Below, in pieces: positions 49,051 through 57,726 of a stretch of 64,000 nucleotides of DNA; the stretch's first letter is position 1, and each line of letters begins with the position of its first letter. The notes beneath the pieces were generated by a model. It did no database searches. It saw only the letters and a list, made by a program, of their open reading frames with translations, and was not told the origin of the DNA. Made by a program: the position numbers and the translations under genes. Where the stretch lies: assembly GCF_015690355.1 (NCBI RefSeq), contig NZ_JADPRT010000001.1:1-64000 (forward strand). The letters run 5' to 3'. The stretch is from Streptacidiphilus fuscans (GTDB lineage Bacteria > Actinomycetota > Actinomycetes > Streptomycetales > Streptomycetaceae).

Positions 49051-50322
49051 TCAGGAACCCATCGCGGTCTGCTGCGCATGCTTGAGTGCTTCCTCCGGCG
49101 TCTGCTCGCCGGTCAACGCGGACTGGATCGCGGTGTATATGCCGGTCGCGGCCAACGGCCACCTGACGCCGAGTTCGCCGGTACGGGCACGGGCCGCTGC
49201 GACGCCCTGCACGAAGGACGCCATCGACGGGACCTGCTCCGCGTACGCGGCGGCCACGGCGGAGCGGGAGGGCACGGTGAAATGCTCCCTCGCCAGGGTG
49301 AGCATGCTGGTGGAGTCGTTGACGCAGGCGAGGACTTGGGCGGCCTTCTCCTGCCGGGCCGCGGAGGTGCTTCGCGGGACCGTCCAGACCTCGCCGCCGA
49401 GCGGGGTCACGGAGACCTGTCCCGGGCGGCGGACGGGGATCGGGGCCACCCCCCAGTGCAGGTTCTTCGCCTGGTTCAGGGCGGGGATCTGCCAAGGGCC
49501 GTTGACCATCATGGCGGTCCGGCCGGCGAGGAACTGATCGTTCACGTCGGACTGGTTCCAGTCCAGCACCGACTTCGACATGGATCCGCTCTTCACCAGG
49601 TCGACCCAGAGCTGGAGTGCCTGCGCGGCCTGCGGGGTGTCCAACTGCCTCTCGTCCCCGCCGTTCGACCACAGGAAGGGCAGGAACTGCCAGGCGCCCT
49701 CGAAGGTGGCGTTCGCGTCGACGGCCATGCCGTAGCGCCCCGGACGGGTCAGCTGGGCCGCTGCCGCCTTCAGCTGCTCCCAGGTCCTCGGCACGGCGAC
49801 GCCGGCGCCGGAGAGCATGTCCTTGTTGTAGAAGAGGGCGATCGTGTTGACCTCAGGCGCCAGTCCGTACAGCTTGCCCTGGTAGGTGCTCGCCGACAGG
49901 ATCCCCTTGCCGATGCCGCCCGGGTCGATTCCGTACTGGTCCAGCGGGGTGAGCGCGCCGGTCTGCGCGATCTGCTGCAGGTCGGGGTTGTCCAGCATGA
50001 GCAGATCGGGAAGGGTCCTCGACGACGCCTGCTGAAGGACCTTGGGGATCAGCGACGGCCCGGGGACGCTGGTCTGCTCGACCTGCACGCCGACGGCCTT
50101 GCCGCAGGAGCTGAGCAGCTCGCTCCACTGGGTGTGCTGCGGTTCGTCGGTGTAGTAGTCGAGCGCGGTGATGGAGGTGACCTGGCCGGTCGCGGACCCG
50201 GACCCGGACCCGCTGACGATTCCGGCACCGCACCCGGTCGCAGTCAGGAGCAGGGTGACGACCCCGGCCCCGATGCGGGTCCGGATCCGCGGCCGGGTCG
50301 TCGGTCTGGCAGATGAGGTCAT
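49051..50322 (-). CDS. sugar ABC transporter solute-binding lipoprotein
   Basis: A 423-residue family 1 binding protein. The signal ends in a lipobox (LLLTATGCGAG; Cys near residue 31). Binding-fold blocks are LMLDNPDLQQIAQTGALTPL, APEVNTIALFYNKDMLSGAG, and FLAGRTAMMVNGPWQIPALN, with PLGGEVWTVPRSTSAARQEK toward the end. It captures a sugar outside the membrane and delivers it to the two permeases. It lies just downstream of the LAL regulator on the same strand. Confidence 0.88.
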   Translation of the reverse strand: MTSSARPTTRPRIRTRIGAGVVTLLLTATGCGAGIVSGSGSGSATGQVTSITALDYYTDEPQHTQWSELLSSCGKAVGVQVEQTSVPGPSLIPKVLQQASSRTLPDLLMLDNPDLQQIAQTGALTPLDQYGIDPGGIGKGILSASTYQGKLYGLAPEVNTIALFYNKDMLSGAGVAVPRTWEQLKAAAAQLTRPGRYGMAVDANATFEGAWQFLPFLWSNGGDERQLDTPQAAQALQLWVDLVKSGSMSKSVLDWNQSDVNDQFLAGRTAMMVNGPWQIPALNQAKNLHWGVAPIPVRRPGQVSVTPLGGEVWTVPRSTSAARQEKAAQVLACVNDSTSMLTLAREHFTVPSRSAVAAAYAEQVPSMASFVQGVAAARARTGELGVRWPLAATGIYTAIQSALTGEQTPEEALKHAQQTAMGS

Positions 50323-50376
50323 GATGGCGCCTTACCGGAGTCGTGGGTGGGCCGGAAGTCGGCACGGGTTCCTGGG

Positions 50377-50394
50377 GTACGGGCAAGACCGTAC
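50377..50394 (-). promoter_or_regulatory. GTACGG-N6-CCGTAC dyad before the binding-protein gene
   Basis: A perfect 6-bp inverted repeat (50377-50382 and 50389-50394) in the 101-bp gap between the LAL regulator and the binding-protein gene. It could be the regulator's target or a short hairpin. Confidence 0.5.
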
Positions 50395-50423
50395 TGCTGG
50401 TGCGCGGCGGAGATTGATGCTGC

Positions 50424-53174
50424 TCAGTCCTCGGGCAAGGCCATGACCAGGTTGGCGAGCTGAACCCGGGAGTTGATCGACAACTTGCGGAACACGGACG
50501 TGACGTGAGTGTTGACCGTGTGCGGCGAGACGATGAGCAGGTCCGCGACCGACCGGTTGGTGCGGCCCTCGGCGATGAGGCGCGCGACCTTCTTCTCCGA
50601 GACGGTGAGGGCTCCCCATCCGTGGACCGGGCGCTGCGCCGTCGCCACCCGGTGACCTCCGGCCCCGGCACGGTCCAGATCGTGCTGGAGGAGTGCCGCC
50701 GCCGCGTGGGCGCCCGTCTCGGTGAACACGCGTCGGGCATCAGCGAGGGCGGCCACTCCGTCGGTCGTGCGGCCCGCGGCGAGGAGCGCCTGTCCAAGAT
50801 CGGCGGCGGCCGCCGCCCGGACCAGCGGGCGAGGGCTTGCCTGAAGCAGTGTCACGGAGCGTTCCAGCGTGTCGAGATCGTCCGACACGAGCCCCGAGGC
50901 CTGCGCCGCGATGCCCACGGCGGTGGGCACCGCCGGGTTGCTCGCGGCATACCGTCCGGCCTGGGCTGCCAGGTCCTCGGCCAGCTCGCGGTCCGCGCCG
51001 CGCAGGGCCATGCGTATCGCGGAGTCGATCTGGTTGCGCAACAGCCGCCAGCGCATGAAGAAGCCCTCCTGCTGCACCTGACGGATCCTCTCGACGGCAA
51101 GCGCGAGGTCACCGTCGGCCTCGGCGTGAACCGCTTCCAGGAAGCGCACCGCGGCCGTGTTGCCCGGGTTGGGTTTGACCGCCAGTCTTCTCCGAGCCGT
51201 GGCCAGGTGCTGCCGAGCCGCTTCACCGTCGCCGCGCAGCAGCGCGATCTGTGAACGGATCACCGCCGTGTTCACCTGCTGGACCGGGACCTGTACGTCG
51301 TCCTCCAGGCGTTCCATCGTCACGAAATCGGTGTCGGCGTCGGCGAGCCTGCCCAGCGCCAGATGGTGCTGGCCCTGTCCCCACAGCAGCATCGCCTGAC
51401 GTGGCGCCCCGTCACGGCCCTCCGCCAGCAGCAGCCGCGCGCTGGACGTGAAGTCGTCCATGTGCTGGTGCGCGACGATCTCCTCGGGCAGGAACGCGGA
51501 GTCGACCGCACTCAGCGCGGCGAACCGCTTCAGGGCGGCCGCGCTCTCACCGGCGTTGAGCGCGATCTCCCCGAGTCCGCACAGGGCCAGGACCTGCGCC
51601 TCCCGGTCACCGCAGGCGACAGCGGCCCGTAGGGCGGCCTCGCCGACCCCGCGTGCCGCAGCAAGATCGTCGTCGCGGGACATCGCCAGCGCACGCAGGG
51701 CCGACAGCCTGGCGCCCACCTCCGAGGCGGCGCCGCCGATGGACAGGGCCGTCTCGGCCCGGCGTCGCAACTCACCGGCGAGGTCCATGTTCCACAGCGT
51801 CACGCCGAGGGCGGCCTGCAGTCGGCTGAACGCCTCCGTCGGAGGTCGGCCGGCCAGCAGCCGGTCGCCGGTCGACAGCGCCTCTCGATTCCGGCCGGCC
51901 CGCGTCAGGGAGACGATCGCCTGCTCACCCACGACGAACCTCAACGGCACGGCTGACGGCACCAGTTCGAGTGCGCGCGTCATCAGGTCGGCCGCGAGAC
52001 CGGGCGCGACCGGCAGCACCTCGTCAGCGGCCTGCTGAAGCAGCGCCACCGCCTCCTCGTCCCCCGGCGCGGCGCCCCGGAGGATGTGCGGCACCGCGTC
52101 GACCGGCTGACGGCCCACCCGGACAAGGTGGTTGGCGGCCTCGCGGTGCAGTGCCATCCGTGCTGACGGCGGGATGTCGTGGTAGACCGCCTGACGCAGC
52201 AGGTCGTGCCGGAAGAGCAGGTGATCGCCGTTGTCGTCCAGGAGTCCCGCGCGCACCGCCTCCTCCAGTGCCGCGAGCAGCGCGGTGGACGGTCGGCCGC
52301 AGAGCGCGGCGGCATCGTGGAAGCGGAACCTCCGGCCCAGCACCGCCCCCATCTGCAGCAGGCGCAGCGTGGACGGCTGCAGGGATCGCAGTCGGCCGCG
52401 CACACCCACCACGAGTCCGGGCGGCACGGTCTCACCCGAGCGCTCGGGGGACCGCAGCCCCGCGAGCATCTCCACCACCAGAAACGGATTCCCTCCGGCT
52501 CCGTCGAGCAGGTCCCGTGCCCGCTCGTCGGCCCCTGCACCGAGAGTGTCACTGACCAGTTCGCCGATGGCGGCGTCGGAGAGGGGACCGAGTCGCACAG
52601 TGGACGTCGGCAGGGTCTTCGCCGCAGCCGTGAGTACCTCCTGGGCAGGGCCGGCAGGATCCAGGCGTCCAGCCAGCATCCACACGACCGGCAGGGTCCA
52701 CAGTCGGGTCGGAAGCTGCTTCAGGGCGAACAGGCTCAGCGGGTCGGCCCACTGGACGTCGTCCAGGGCGATCAGCACCGGCATGCTGCCGGCTCTGGCT
52801 TCGATCGCCTCCGCTATGCGCTCCACGAGCCAGATCCGCTGATCGTGACTGCGGGCCAGATCGGCGAAGGCGTCGCCGGACAGCAGCGGCTTCTCGCCGT
52901 GAAGGATGCAGGCCGCCAACGACGAGAGCGGCACGATGCGATGCAGCTCGTCGGCCTTGCCCAGGCCGACCGAGAAGCCTGCCGCTCTGGCCCTGGTGAC
53001 GGCCTCGGAGAGCAGCGTCGTCTTGCCGATACCCGGCTCGCCCTGGATCACGGCCAGCCCACCGGATCCGGTGCGGGCCACCGAGGCGATCAGATGCTGG
53101 AGCCCTTCGAGCTCCACCTCCCGGCCCCGCAGACCGCAACGGGACAGCGATCTGCCTGACCCCGCCACTTGCAC
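50424..53174 (-). CDS. LAL-type LuxR-family ATP-dependent regulator
   Basis: A 916-residue regulator of the MalT/LAL class. Walker A is IQGEPGIGKTTLLSE near residue 44; Walker B is in PVLIALDDVQWADPLSLFAL near residue 135. A long helical, TPR-like middle follows. The C-terminal LuxR helix-turn-helix reads LTVSEKKVARLIAEGRTNRS, then LIVSPHTVNTHVTSVFRKLS. It binds ATP and an inducer, often a sugar, and activates transcription. Its place directly before the sugar ABC operon suggests it controls that importer. Confidence 0.9.
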   Translation of the reverse strand: MQVAGSGRSLSRCGLRGREVELEGLQHLIASVARTGSGGLAVIQGEPGIGKTTLLSEAVTRARAAGFSVGLGKADELHRIVPLSSLAACILHGEKPLLSGDAFADLARSHDQRIWLVERIAEAIEARAGSMPVLIALDDVQWADPLSLFALKQLPTRLWTLPVVWMLAGRLDPAGPAQEVLTAAAKTLPTSTVRLGPLSDAAIGELVSDTLGAGADERARDLLDGAGGNPFLVVEMLAGLRSPERSGETVPPGLVVGVRGRLRSLQPSTLRLLQMGAVLGRRFRFHDAAALCGRPSTALLAALEEAVRAGLLDDNGDHLLFRHDLLRQAVYHDIPPSARMALHREAANHLVRVGRQPVDAVPHILRGAAPGDEEAVALLQQAADEVLPVAPGLAADLMTRALELVPSAVPLRFVVGEQAIVSLTRAGRNREALSTGDRLLAGRPPTEAFSRLQAALGVTLWNMDLAGELRRRAETALSIGGAASEVGARLSALRALAMSRDDDLAAARGVGEAALRAAVACGDREAQVLALCGLGEIALNAGESAAALKRFAALSAVDSAFLPEEIVAHQHMDDFTSSARLLLAEGRDGAPRQAMLLWGQGQHHLALGRLADADTDFVTMERLEDDVQVPVQQVNTAVIRSQIALLRGDGEAARQHLATARRRLAVKPNPGNTAAVRFLEAVHAEADGDLALAVERIRQVQQEGFFMRWRLLRNQIDSAIRMALRGADRELAEDLAAQAGRYAASNPAVPTAVGIAAQASGLVSDDLDTLERSVTLLQASPRPLVRAAAAADLGQALLAAGRTTDGVAALADARRVFTETGAHAAAALLQHDLDRAGAGGHRVATAQRPVHGWGALTVSEKKVARLIAEGRTNRSVADLLIVSPHTVNTHVTSVFRKLSINSRVQLANLVMALPED

Positions 53175-53624
53175 GCCCTTCCTTGTCCGCAGCCGCCGGC
53201 CGTGCCTGGGCCTGGGCGGGCGGGTTCATTATGCAAGGAATCGCAGTTCAGGCCGGTATCGGGCGAGTGACTCAAGCCACGTCGCCGACAGCGGAGGGAG
53301 CGCCACGGCGTCCGGCCGCCCGACGGCGCCCACTGGTGACCCGGGAGTAAGTCCCGGCGCCGGGACGGGCGTCGCGCTCGGACGACGTTGTCGTCGGCCC
53401 AGGCCGGGAGGCCTCACCGTCCATCAGGTGTTCGCCCGGAGTTGGTGTGATCGCCATGTCGGACGCCGCGCTGTGGTCTCCGGCGGGGTAGCCGCGACGG
53501 TTCGCGAACTTTGCCAACTCTTTACAGCAGGAGCTGGCGCTGGTTCGTCTCTCCGCCCGATCACCAACGCAGCACGGTCGACCCCTTGAGGGAATCGGCC
53601 GTGCCGATGAGAGGGAAACTGTTC
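53175..53624. other. intergenic stretch between LAL regulator and sortase island
   Basis: 450 bases between divergent genes. Frames on both strands are Arg/Gly/Pro-rich and lack coding bias. AACTTTGCCAACTCTTTACAG near 53505-53526 is the only A/T-rich patch and may hold the promoter of the sortase substrate gene. Nothing else is evident. Confidence 0.4.
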
Positions 53625-54044
53625 ATGCGTGCAAGTGTTGTCATCACGTCCGTGGCCCTGGCCTCCGCCGCTGTTCTGGGTGGGGCGGGCTCCGCCTTCG
53701 CCGCGTCCTCCGCGACGCCCACCCCCGCGGTGAGCGCGACCCCCACCGCGGCGCCGAGTGCCGCGTCGAGCGGCACTCCCACCGCCGCGCCGAGTGCCGC
53801 TCCGTCGCAGGCGGGGGGTTCCGGTGGCGTGGGTGGCGGGGCGACCCCCACGCCCGTGCCCTCGCAGTCCGCCGCCGGCGGCCAGGTCGGCGTGGTGCCC
53901 AGCGGTGCGCCGGACACCGGCGTCGCTCCGGTCGCCGGACAGGGCTCCGGGGACACCGCCGTGACCGAGGCGGCAGTCGCCGCAGCGGTGTTGGTCGGCG
54001 GTGGCGGCCTGCTGGTCCTGCGCCGCCGCAAGGCCCGGGCCTGA
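53625..54044 (+). CDS. secreted wall-anchored protein, probable class F sortase substrate
   Basis: A 139-residue protein with a signal peptide (ASVVITSVALASAAVLGGAG, then SAFAAS), a Ala/Pro/Thr/Ser repeat region (ATPTPAVSATPTAAPSAASS) and a C-terminal sorting-like end: VPSGAPDTG, a membrane helix (AAVAAAVLVGGGGLLVL) and RRRKARA. The VPxGxxxTG motif is a variant of LPXTG seen in Streptomyces. ATG 53625 has a GAGGGAAAC site. It lies 3 bases before the sortase gene, so it is the likely substrate. The middle repeat has no recognisable domain. Confidence 0.78.
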   Translation: MRASVVITSVALASAAVLGGAGSAFAASSATPTPAVSATPTAAPSAASSGTPTAAPSAAPSQAGGSGGVGGGATPTPVPSQSAAGGQVGVVPSGAPDTGVAPVAGQGSGDTAVTEAAVAAAVLVGGGGLLVLRRRKARA

Positions 54045-54047
54045 ACC

Positions 54048-54695
54048 GTGTCGACGAGGTACGCAAAGGCGTGGCTGGCCGTGCTGAGCCTCGCGGCCGT
54101 GTCGCTGGCCTCCGGATGCGGCGCGGACCCGTCGTCCGCGGTCGGGGCCTCGACGGTCGCGAGCAGCCCTGCTGCTGCGCCGCTGCAAACGCCGGCCGGC
54201 GCTCCGGCTGACGGAACGTCTGCGCACGTGCTGGCGCGCTCGACGCCGGTGCGGCTGGAGATTCCCGCCATCGGGGTCGACACGCCCGTGATGCGGTTGG
54301 GGCTTGATTCCGACGGGACCGTACAGGTGCCGCCGATCGAAGCGAACGCGCCGGCGGGCTGGTACCAGGGATCGCCCACTCCGGGTCAGCTGGGTCCGTC
54401 GGTGATCCTGGCGCATGTGACGGTGGGGCAGTTCGGCAACGGGGTCTTCCTGCACCTGGCCAGGCTCAGGAGCGGCGACCGGGTCACCGTGCGACTCCAG
54501 GACGGCGCCTCGGCGGCCTTCACCGTGTACAAGGTGCAGACCGTCAGGAAGGCGGAGTTCCCGACCAGCGAGGTCTACGGGAACGTCGACCGGCCCGAAC
54601 TGCGTCTGATCACCTGCGGCGGTCCCCGGGACAGCAGCGGACACGGCTACCTCGACAACGTGCTCGTCTTCGCCTCGCTGGACCCCGGACAGTGA
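54048..54695 (+). CDS. class F sortase
   Basis: A 215-residue membrane-anchored transpeptidase. The N-terminal helix AWLAVLSLAAVSLASGCG could be a lipoprotein signal. The sortase beta barrel starts PVRLEIPAIGVDTPVMRLGL. The catalytic His is in SVILAHVTVG and the Cys in LRLITCGGPRDSSG near residue 190. The position where many sortases have an Arg reads GYLDNVLVFA here. GTG 54048 is the start. It should link the upstream protein to the cell wall or a membrane-near acceptor. Confidence 0.86.
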   Translation: MSTRYAKAWLAVLSLAAVSLASGCGADPSSAVGASTVASSPAAAPLQTPAGAPADGTSAHVLARSTPVRLEIPAIGVDTPVMRLGLDSDGTVQVPPIEANAPAGWYQGSPTPGQLGPSVILAHVTVGQFGNGVFLHLARLRSGDRVTVRLQDGASAAFTVYKVQTVRKAEFPTSEVYGNVDRPELRLITCGGPRDSSGHGYLDNVLVFASLDPGQ

Positions 54696-54740
54696 GCGGT
54701 CGTTAGCAACCGTCAGCCGGTCAGTAAGCCAGTCAGTCAG

Positions 54741-54782
54741 CCGGTGGGTGGGGTGTGCGGTACCGCGCGCCCCACCCACCGG
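54741..54782 (+). terminator. 13-bp perfect hairpin after the sortase gene
   Basis: CCGGTGGGTGGGG (54741-54753) pairs perfectly with CCCCACCCACCGG (54770-54782). It is preceded by short repeats of CAGTCAG and AGCCGGT. It separates the sortase pair from the sigma-factor pair, only 25 bases before the sigma start codon. Confidence 0.8.
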
Positions 54783-54807
54783 ACCCCTCGCACAGCCCTG
54801 GAGAACG

Positions 54808-55299
54808 TTGAGCAGGTCCAAGGACGCCGAAGCGTCCGAGCTGTTCGCTGCCATCTACCCCAGCCTTGCCGGCTGGTGCCGTCACTTGACGGACGACGAA
54901 GGGACTGCCCATGAGATCGCCGCGGAGGCGTTCACCCGCCTCTGGGCCCGCTGGACCAAGGTGGAGGAGCCGCGCGGTTTTCTCTATGTCACGGCCGCGA
55001 ACCTGGTCCGCGACCACTGGCGGAAACTCGAACGCGAGCGGCGGGCCATGCGTCGGGCGACCACCGAGGCCCTGGTCGGGGCGCAGGGCGAGCACGCCGA
55101 CGTGTCCGTGCGGCTGCTGGTGCAGTCGCTGCCGGAACGTCTGCGTACCACGGTGCTGCTGTACTACTACGCTGATCTGCCGGTCCGGGAGGTTTCCGCG
55201 CTGACAGGGCGTAAGGAAGGAACGATAAGGGCCGATCTGCACGCAGCCAGGGAACTGCTGCGTGCCAAGCTTGGAGGACATCTTGATCGCGCACATTGA
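54808..55299 (+). CDS. ECF-type RNA polymerase sigma factor
   Basis: A 163-residue sigma-70 factor of the ECF type. Region 2 reads FAAIYPSLAGWCRHLTDDEG, then HEIAAEAFTRLWARWTKVEE and FLYVTAANLVRDHWRK. Region 4 is SLPERLRTTVLLYYYADLPV and REVSALTGRKEGTIRADLHA. The start is TTG 54808 after CTGGAGAAC, as no ATG or GTG is in place. It overlaps the anti-sigma-like gene by 17 bases. It may control surface genes, including the sortase pair. Confidence 0.86.
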   Translation: MSRSKDAEASELFAAIYPSLAGWCRHLTDDEGTAHEIAAEAFTRLWARWTKVEEPRGFLYVTAANLVRDHWRKLERERRAMRRATTEALVGAQGEHADVSVRLLVQSLPERLRTTVLLYYYADLPVREVSALTGRKEGTIRADLHAARELLRAKLGGHLDRAH

Positions 55300-55864
55300 G
55301 GATCCGGAGGACGAGCGCGACCCCCAGCTGTCCGCGCTGATGCAACCGGACCCGGTGCTGCTGATGCCGCCCCCCGGAACATTCGAGCAGATCCGGCGCG
55401 GCGCGGTCTGGCGCAGGCGGCTGCGCGGCGTGGCAGGCGGAGGTCTGGTGCTGGCGGCGGCCGCAGCCGTGGTGACGCCGCTGTTGCTGAGCGGGGCCCC
55501 GGCCCGGCAGATCCCGGCCACCCCGATCGCCCCACCCACGGTTCCCGGCCGCAGCGGCACACCTTCGCCGTCTCCGTCGGCTCCGCCCTCGCCGTCGGCG
55601 TCCGAATCGGCGGGACCCTCGGCGAGCCCGTCCGCCACGGCGTCCGCCTCGCCTCCCGCGGGCAACGCGGGAAGCGGCGGTGTCGGCGTCGGCGGGACGA
55701 CCGTTCACCAGACCGCGACGCCGAGTTCTGGCTTCGGCACGTCCGCGGCCGGACCTGGACCGACGACGGTCCCCACACGGAGCCCGAACCCGAACCCGAG
55801 CCCCACACCGTTGGCTACGCCGACCTCCGTGCCCAGCTCAGCCCTCGGCTCCGGCCGCTCCTGA
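55283..55864 (+). CDS. membrane-anchored, Pro/Ser-rich anti-sigma-like protein
   Basis: A 193-residue protein starting at TTG 55283 with a GGAGGA site 5 bases upstream, within the end of the sigma gene. A short acidic cytoplasmic part (EDPEDERDPQLSALMQPDPV) is followed by one helix (LRGVAGGGLVLAAAAAVVTP, then LLLSG) and a long outer tail rich in Pro, Ser and Thr (PSPSPSAPPSPSASESAGPS). No zinc anti-sigma motif is present. Coupling to the sigma gene suggests it holds the sigma factor at the membrane. The tail could span the wall. Confidence 0.72.
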   Translation: MIAHIEDPEDERDPQLSALMQPDPVLLMPPPGTFEQIRRGAVWRRRLRGVAGGGLVLAAAAAVVTPLLLSGAPARQIPATPIAPPTVPGRSGTPSPSPSAPPSPSASESAGPSASPSATASASPPAGNAGSGGVGVGGTTVHQTATPSSGFGTSAAGPGPTTVPTRSPNPNPSPTPLATPTSVPSSALGSGRS

Positions 55865-55891
55865 GCTCCGGCGCCGGCTGAGGCTCAGCCA

Positions 55892-55916
55892 GCACCGGCT
55901 GACGCTCAGCCGGTGC
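55892..55916. terminator. hairpin between convergent genes
   Basis: GCACCGGCTGA (55892-55902) pairs perfectly with TCAGCCGGTGC (55906-55916) around a 3-nt loop. A second, smaller GGCTGAGGCTCAGCC dyad lies just before. It separates the anti-sigma gene from the ABC operon and overlaps the ATPase stop. Confidence 0.7.
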
Positions 55917-57726
55917 CGGTGGCTTCGAGGACGGGCAGGGCACGGGCCGCGCGTCGTTCGGCGGAGAGCACGGGGTCCAGGACCGGGACCGCCTCCAGCA
56001 GCCGGCGGGTGTACGCGTGCTGCGGTGCGGTGAAGACCTGCTCGGCAGGTCCCGACTCCACCACCTGGCCCCGGCGCATCACCGCGACCCGGTCGCTGAC
56101 CTGGCGCACCACCGCGAGGTCGTGCGCGATGAAGACCAGCGAGAGCCCCAACTCCCGCTGCAGGCGCCCGAGCAGCTCCACCACCTGGGCCTGCGTGGTG
56201 ACGTCCAGTGCGGAGACCGGTTCGTCGCAGACCAGCAGGCGCGGGCGCGGGGCCAACGCCCGGGCGATGCCGACCCGCTGGCGCTGGCCGCCGGAGAACT
56301 CGTGCGGATACCGGTTGTACCAGTCGGGGTTGAGGCCGACCAGGTCGAGCAGCTCGCGGACCCGCCCGGTGATCGCCCGGTCGTCCCGCTCTCCCGCCGC
56401 ACGCAGCGGGTCGGCGATGGATTCGCCGATCGAGCGGCGCGGGTTGAGCGAGGAGACCGGGTCCTGGAAGACCATCTGCAGTTCGCCGCGCACCGGCCGC
56501 AGTTCGCGCTCGCTCGCCCGCCCGATGTCGCGGCCGTCGTAGACCAGCCGTCCGCCGCTGGGGTCCAGCAGCCGGACCAGCATCCGGCCCAGGGTGGTCT
56601 TGCCGCTGCCGGACTCGCCGACCACGCCGAGGGTCTCGCCCTGACGCACCGTCAGCGAGACGCCGTCGACGGCGCTCACGGTCGGCGCGCCCCGGCGGCG
56701 GAACTCCTTGCGCAGGTCGACGGCCTCCAGCAGGACGGGACGGTCGTCGCCCGGCTCGTCCTGCTCGGCCTGCTTGCCCGACTCGTCCAGAAGGCCCGAT
56801 TGGTTCGGCTGGTCCGGCTGGTCCGTCCCGCGCAGCTCGACGGCCTCGTGGCGCGCAGTCTCGACGCGCGGGACCGCGTCCAGCAGCGCGCGGGTGTACT
56901 CCTCGCGCGGGGAGCCCAGCACCTCGGCCACCGGGCCGAGTTCGACCGCACGGCCGTCCCGCATCACCAGGACCCGGTCCACGCTCCCGGCCACCACGCC
57001 CAGGTCGTGGGTGACCAGCAGCAGCCCGGCCCCGGTCTCGGCGCGCAGCTCGTGCAGCAGGTCGAGGATCTGGGCCTGGACGGTGACGTCCAGCGCGGTG
57101 GTCGGCTCGTCCGCGACGATCAGACGCGGCTCGCAGGCCAAGGCCATGGCGATGAGGGTGCGTTGGCGCATTCCGCCGCTGAACTCGTGCGGGCGGGAGC
57201 GGGCGCGGCGGGCCGCGTCGGGGATGCCCACCCGGTCGAGCACCTCGACGGCGCGCTGCCGCGCCGCCCGGCGGGAGACGCGGTTGTGCACCCGGTACAC
57301 CTCGGCGATCTGGTCGCCGACGGAGTAGTAGGGGTCGAGCGAGGAGAGCGGGTCCTGGAAGACCATCGCGGCCAACCCGCCGCGCAGCCGCCGCAGTTCG
57401 GCCTCGGGCGCGCCGAGCGGGTCGACCCCCGCGACGCGCACGCTGCCGCCGGTCGCCGCTCCGGTGCCCCGGTGCAGCCCGAGCAGCGCGTACGCCGCCG
57501 TCGACTTGCCCGAGCCGGACTCGCCGACGATGCCGAGCGCGGCGCCCGGCGCCAGGTCGAAGGAGAGTCCGTCGACCGCGCGCACGGTGCCGCCGCCGTC
57601 CACCGGGAAGTCCACGGTGAGGTCGCGGACCTCCACCAGCGGCTCGGTCACCGGGTTCTCGGTCGCCAACTGCTCGGTCACCATCGGTTCAGCCATGAGC
57701 TGTTCAGTCCTGAGTTCCTCGGTCAC
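55906..57726 (-). CDS. fused dual ABC ATPase of a peptide/nickel-type importer
   Basis: A 606-residue protein with two complete ATPase domains, like DppD and DppF joined. Domain 1 has GESGSGKSTAAYALLGLHRG near residue 65 and the signature EFSGGMRQRTLIAMALACEP; domain 2 has GESGSGKTTLGRMLVRLLDP and EFSGGQRQRVGIARALAPRP. Walker B runs are LIVADEPTTALDVTVQAQIL and LLVCDEPVSALDVTTQAQVV. A Gln/Asp-rich linker (DQPDQPNQSG) joins the domains. GTG 57726 overlaps the stop of the permease upstream (GTGA). Confidence 0.9.
   Translation of the reverse strand: MTEELRTEQLMAEPMVTEQLATENPVTEPLVEVRDLTVDFPVDGGGTVRAVDGLSFDLAPGAALGIVGESGSGKSTAAYALLGLHRGTGAATGGSVRVAGVDPLGAPEAELRRLRGGLAAMVFQDPLSSLDPYYSVGDQIAEVYRVHNRVSRRAARQRAVEVLDRVGIPDAARRARSRPHEFSGGMRQRTLIAMALACEPRLIVADEPTTALDVTVQAQILDLLHELRAETGAGLLLVTHDLGVVAGSVDRVLVMRDGRAVELGPVAEVLGSPREEYTRALLDAVPRVETARHEAVELRGTDQPDQPNQSGLLDESGKQAEQDEPGDDRPVLLEAVDLRKEFRRRGAPTVSAVDGVSLTVRQGETLGVVGESGSGKTTLGRMLVRLLDPSGGRLVYDGRDIGRASERELRPVRGELQMVFQDPVSSLNPRRSIGESIADPLRAAGERDDRAITGRVRELLDLVGLNPDWYNRYPHEFSGGQRQRVGIARALAPRPRLLVCDEPVSALDVTTQAQVVELLGRLQRELGLSLVFIAHDLAVVRQVSDRVAVMRRGQVVESGPAEQVFTAPQHAYTRRLLEAVPVLDPVLSAERRAARALPVLEATGTG

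Noticed and set aside
53625..54044. The Ala/Pro/Thr/Ser repeat as a tandem DNA repeat of interest.
   Set aside because: The repetition is at the protein level and imperfect; such linkers are common in wall proteins.
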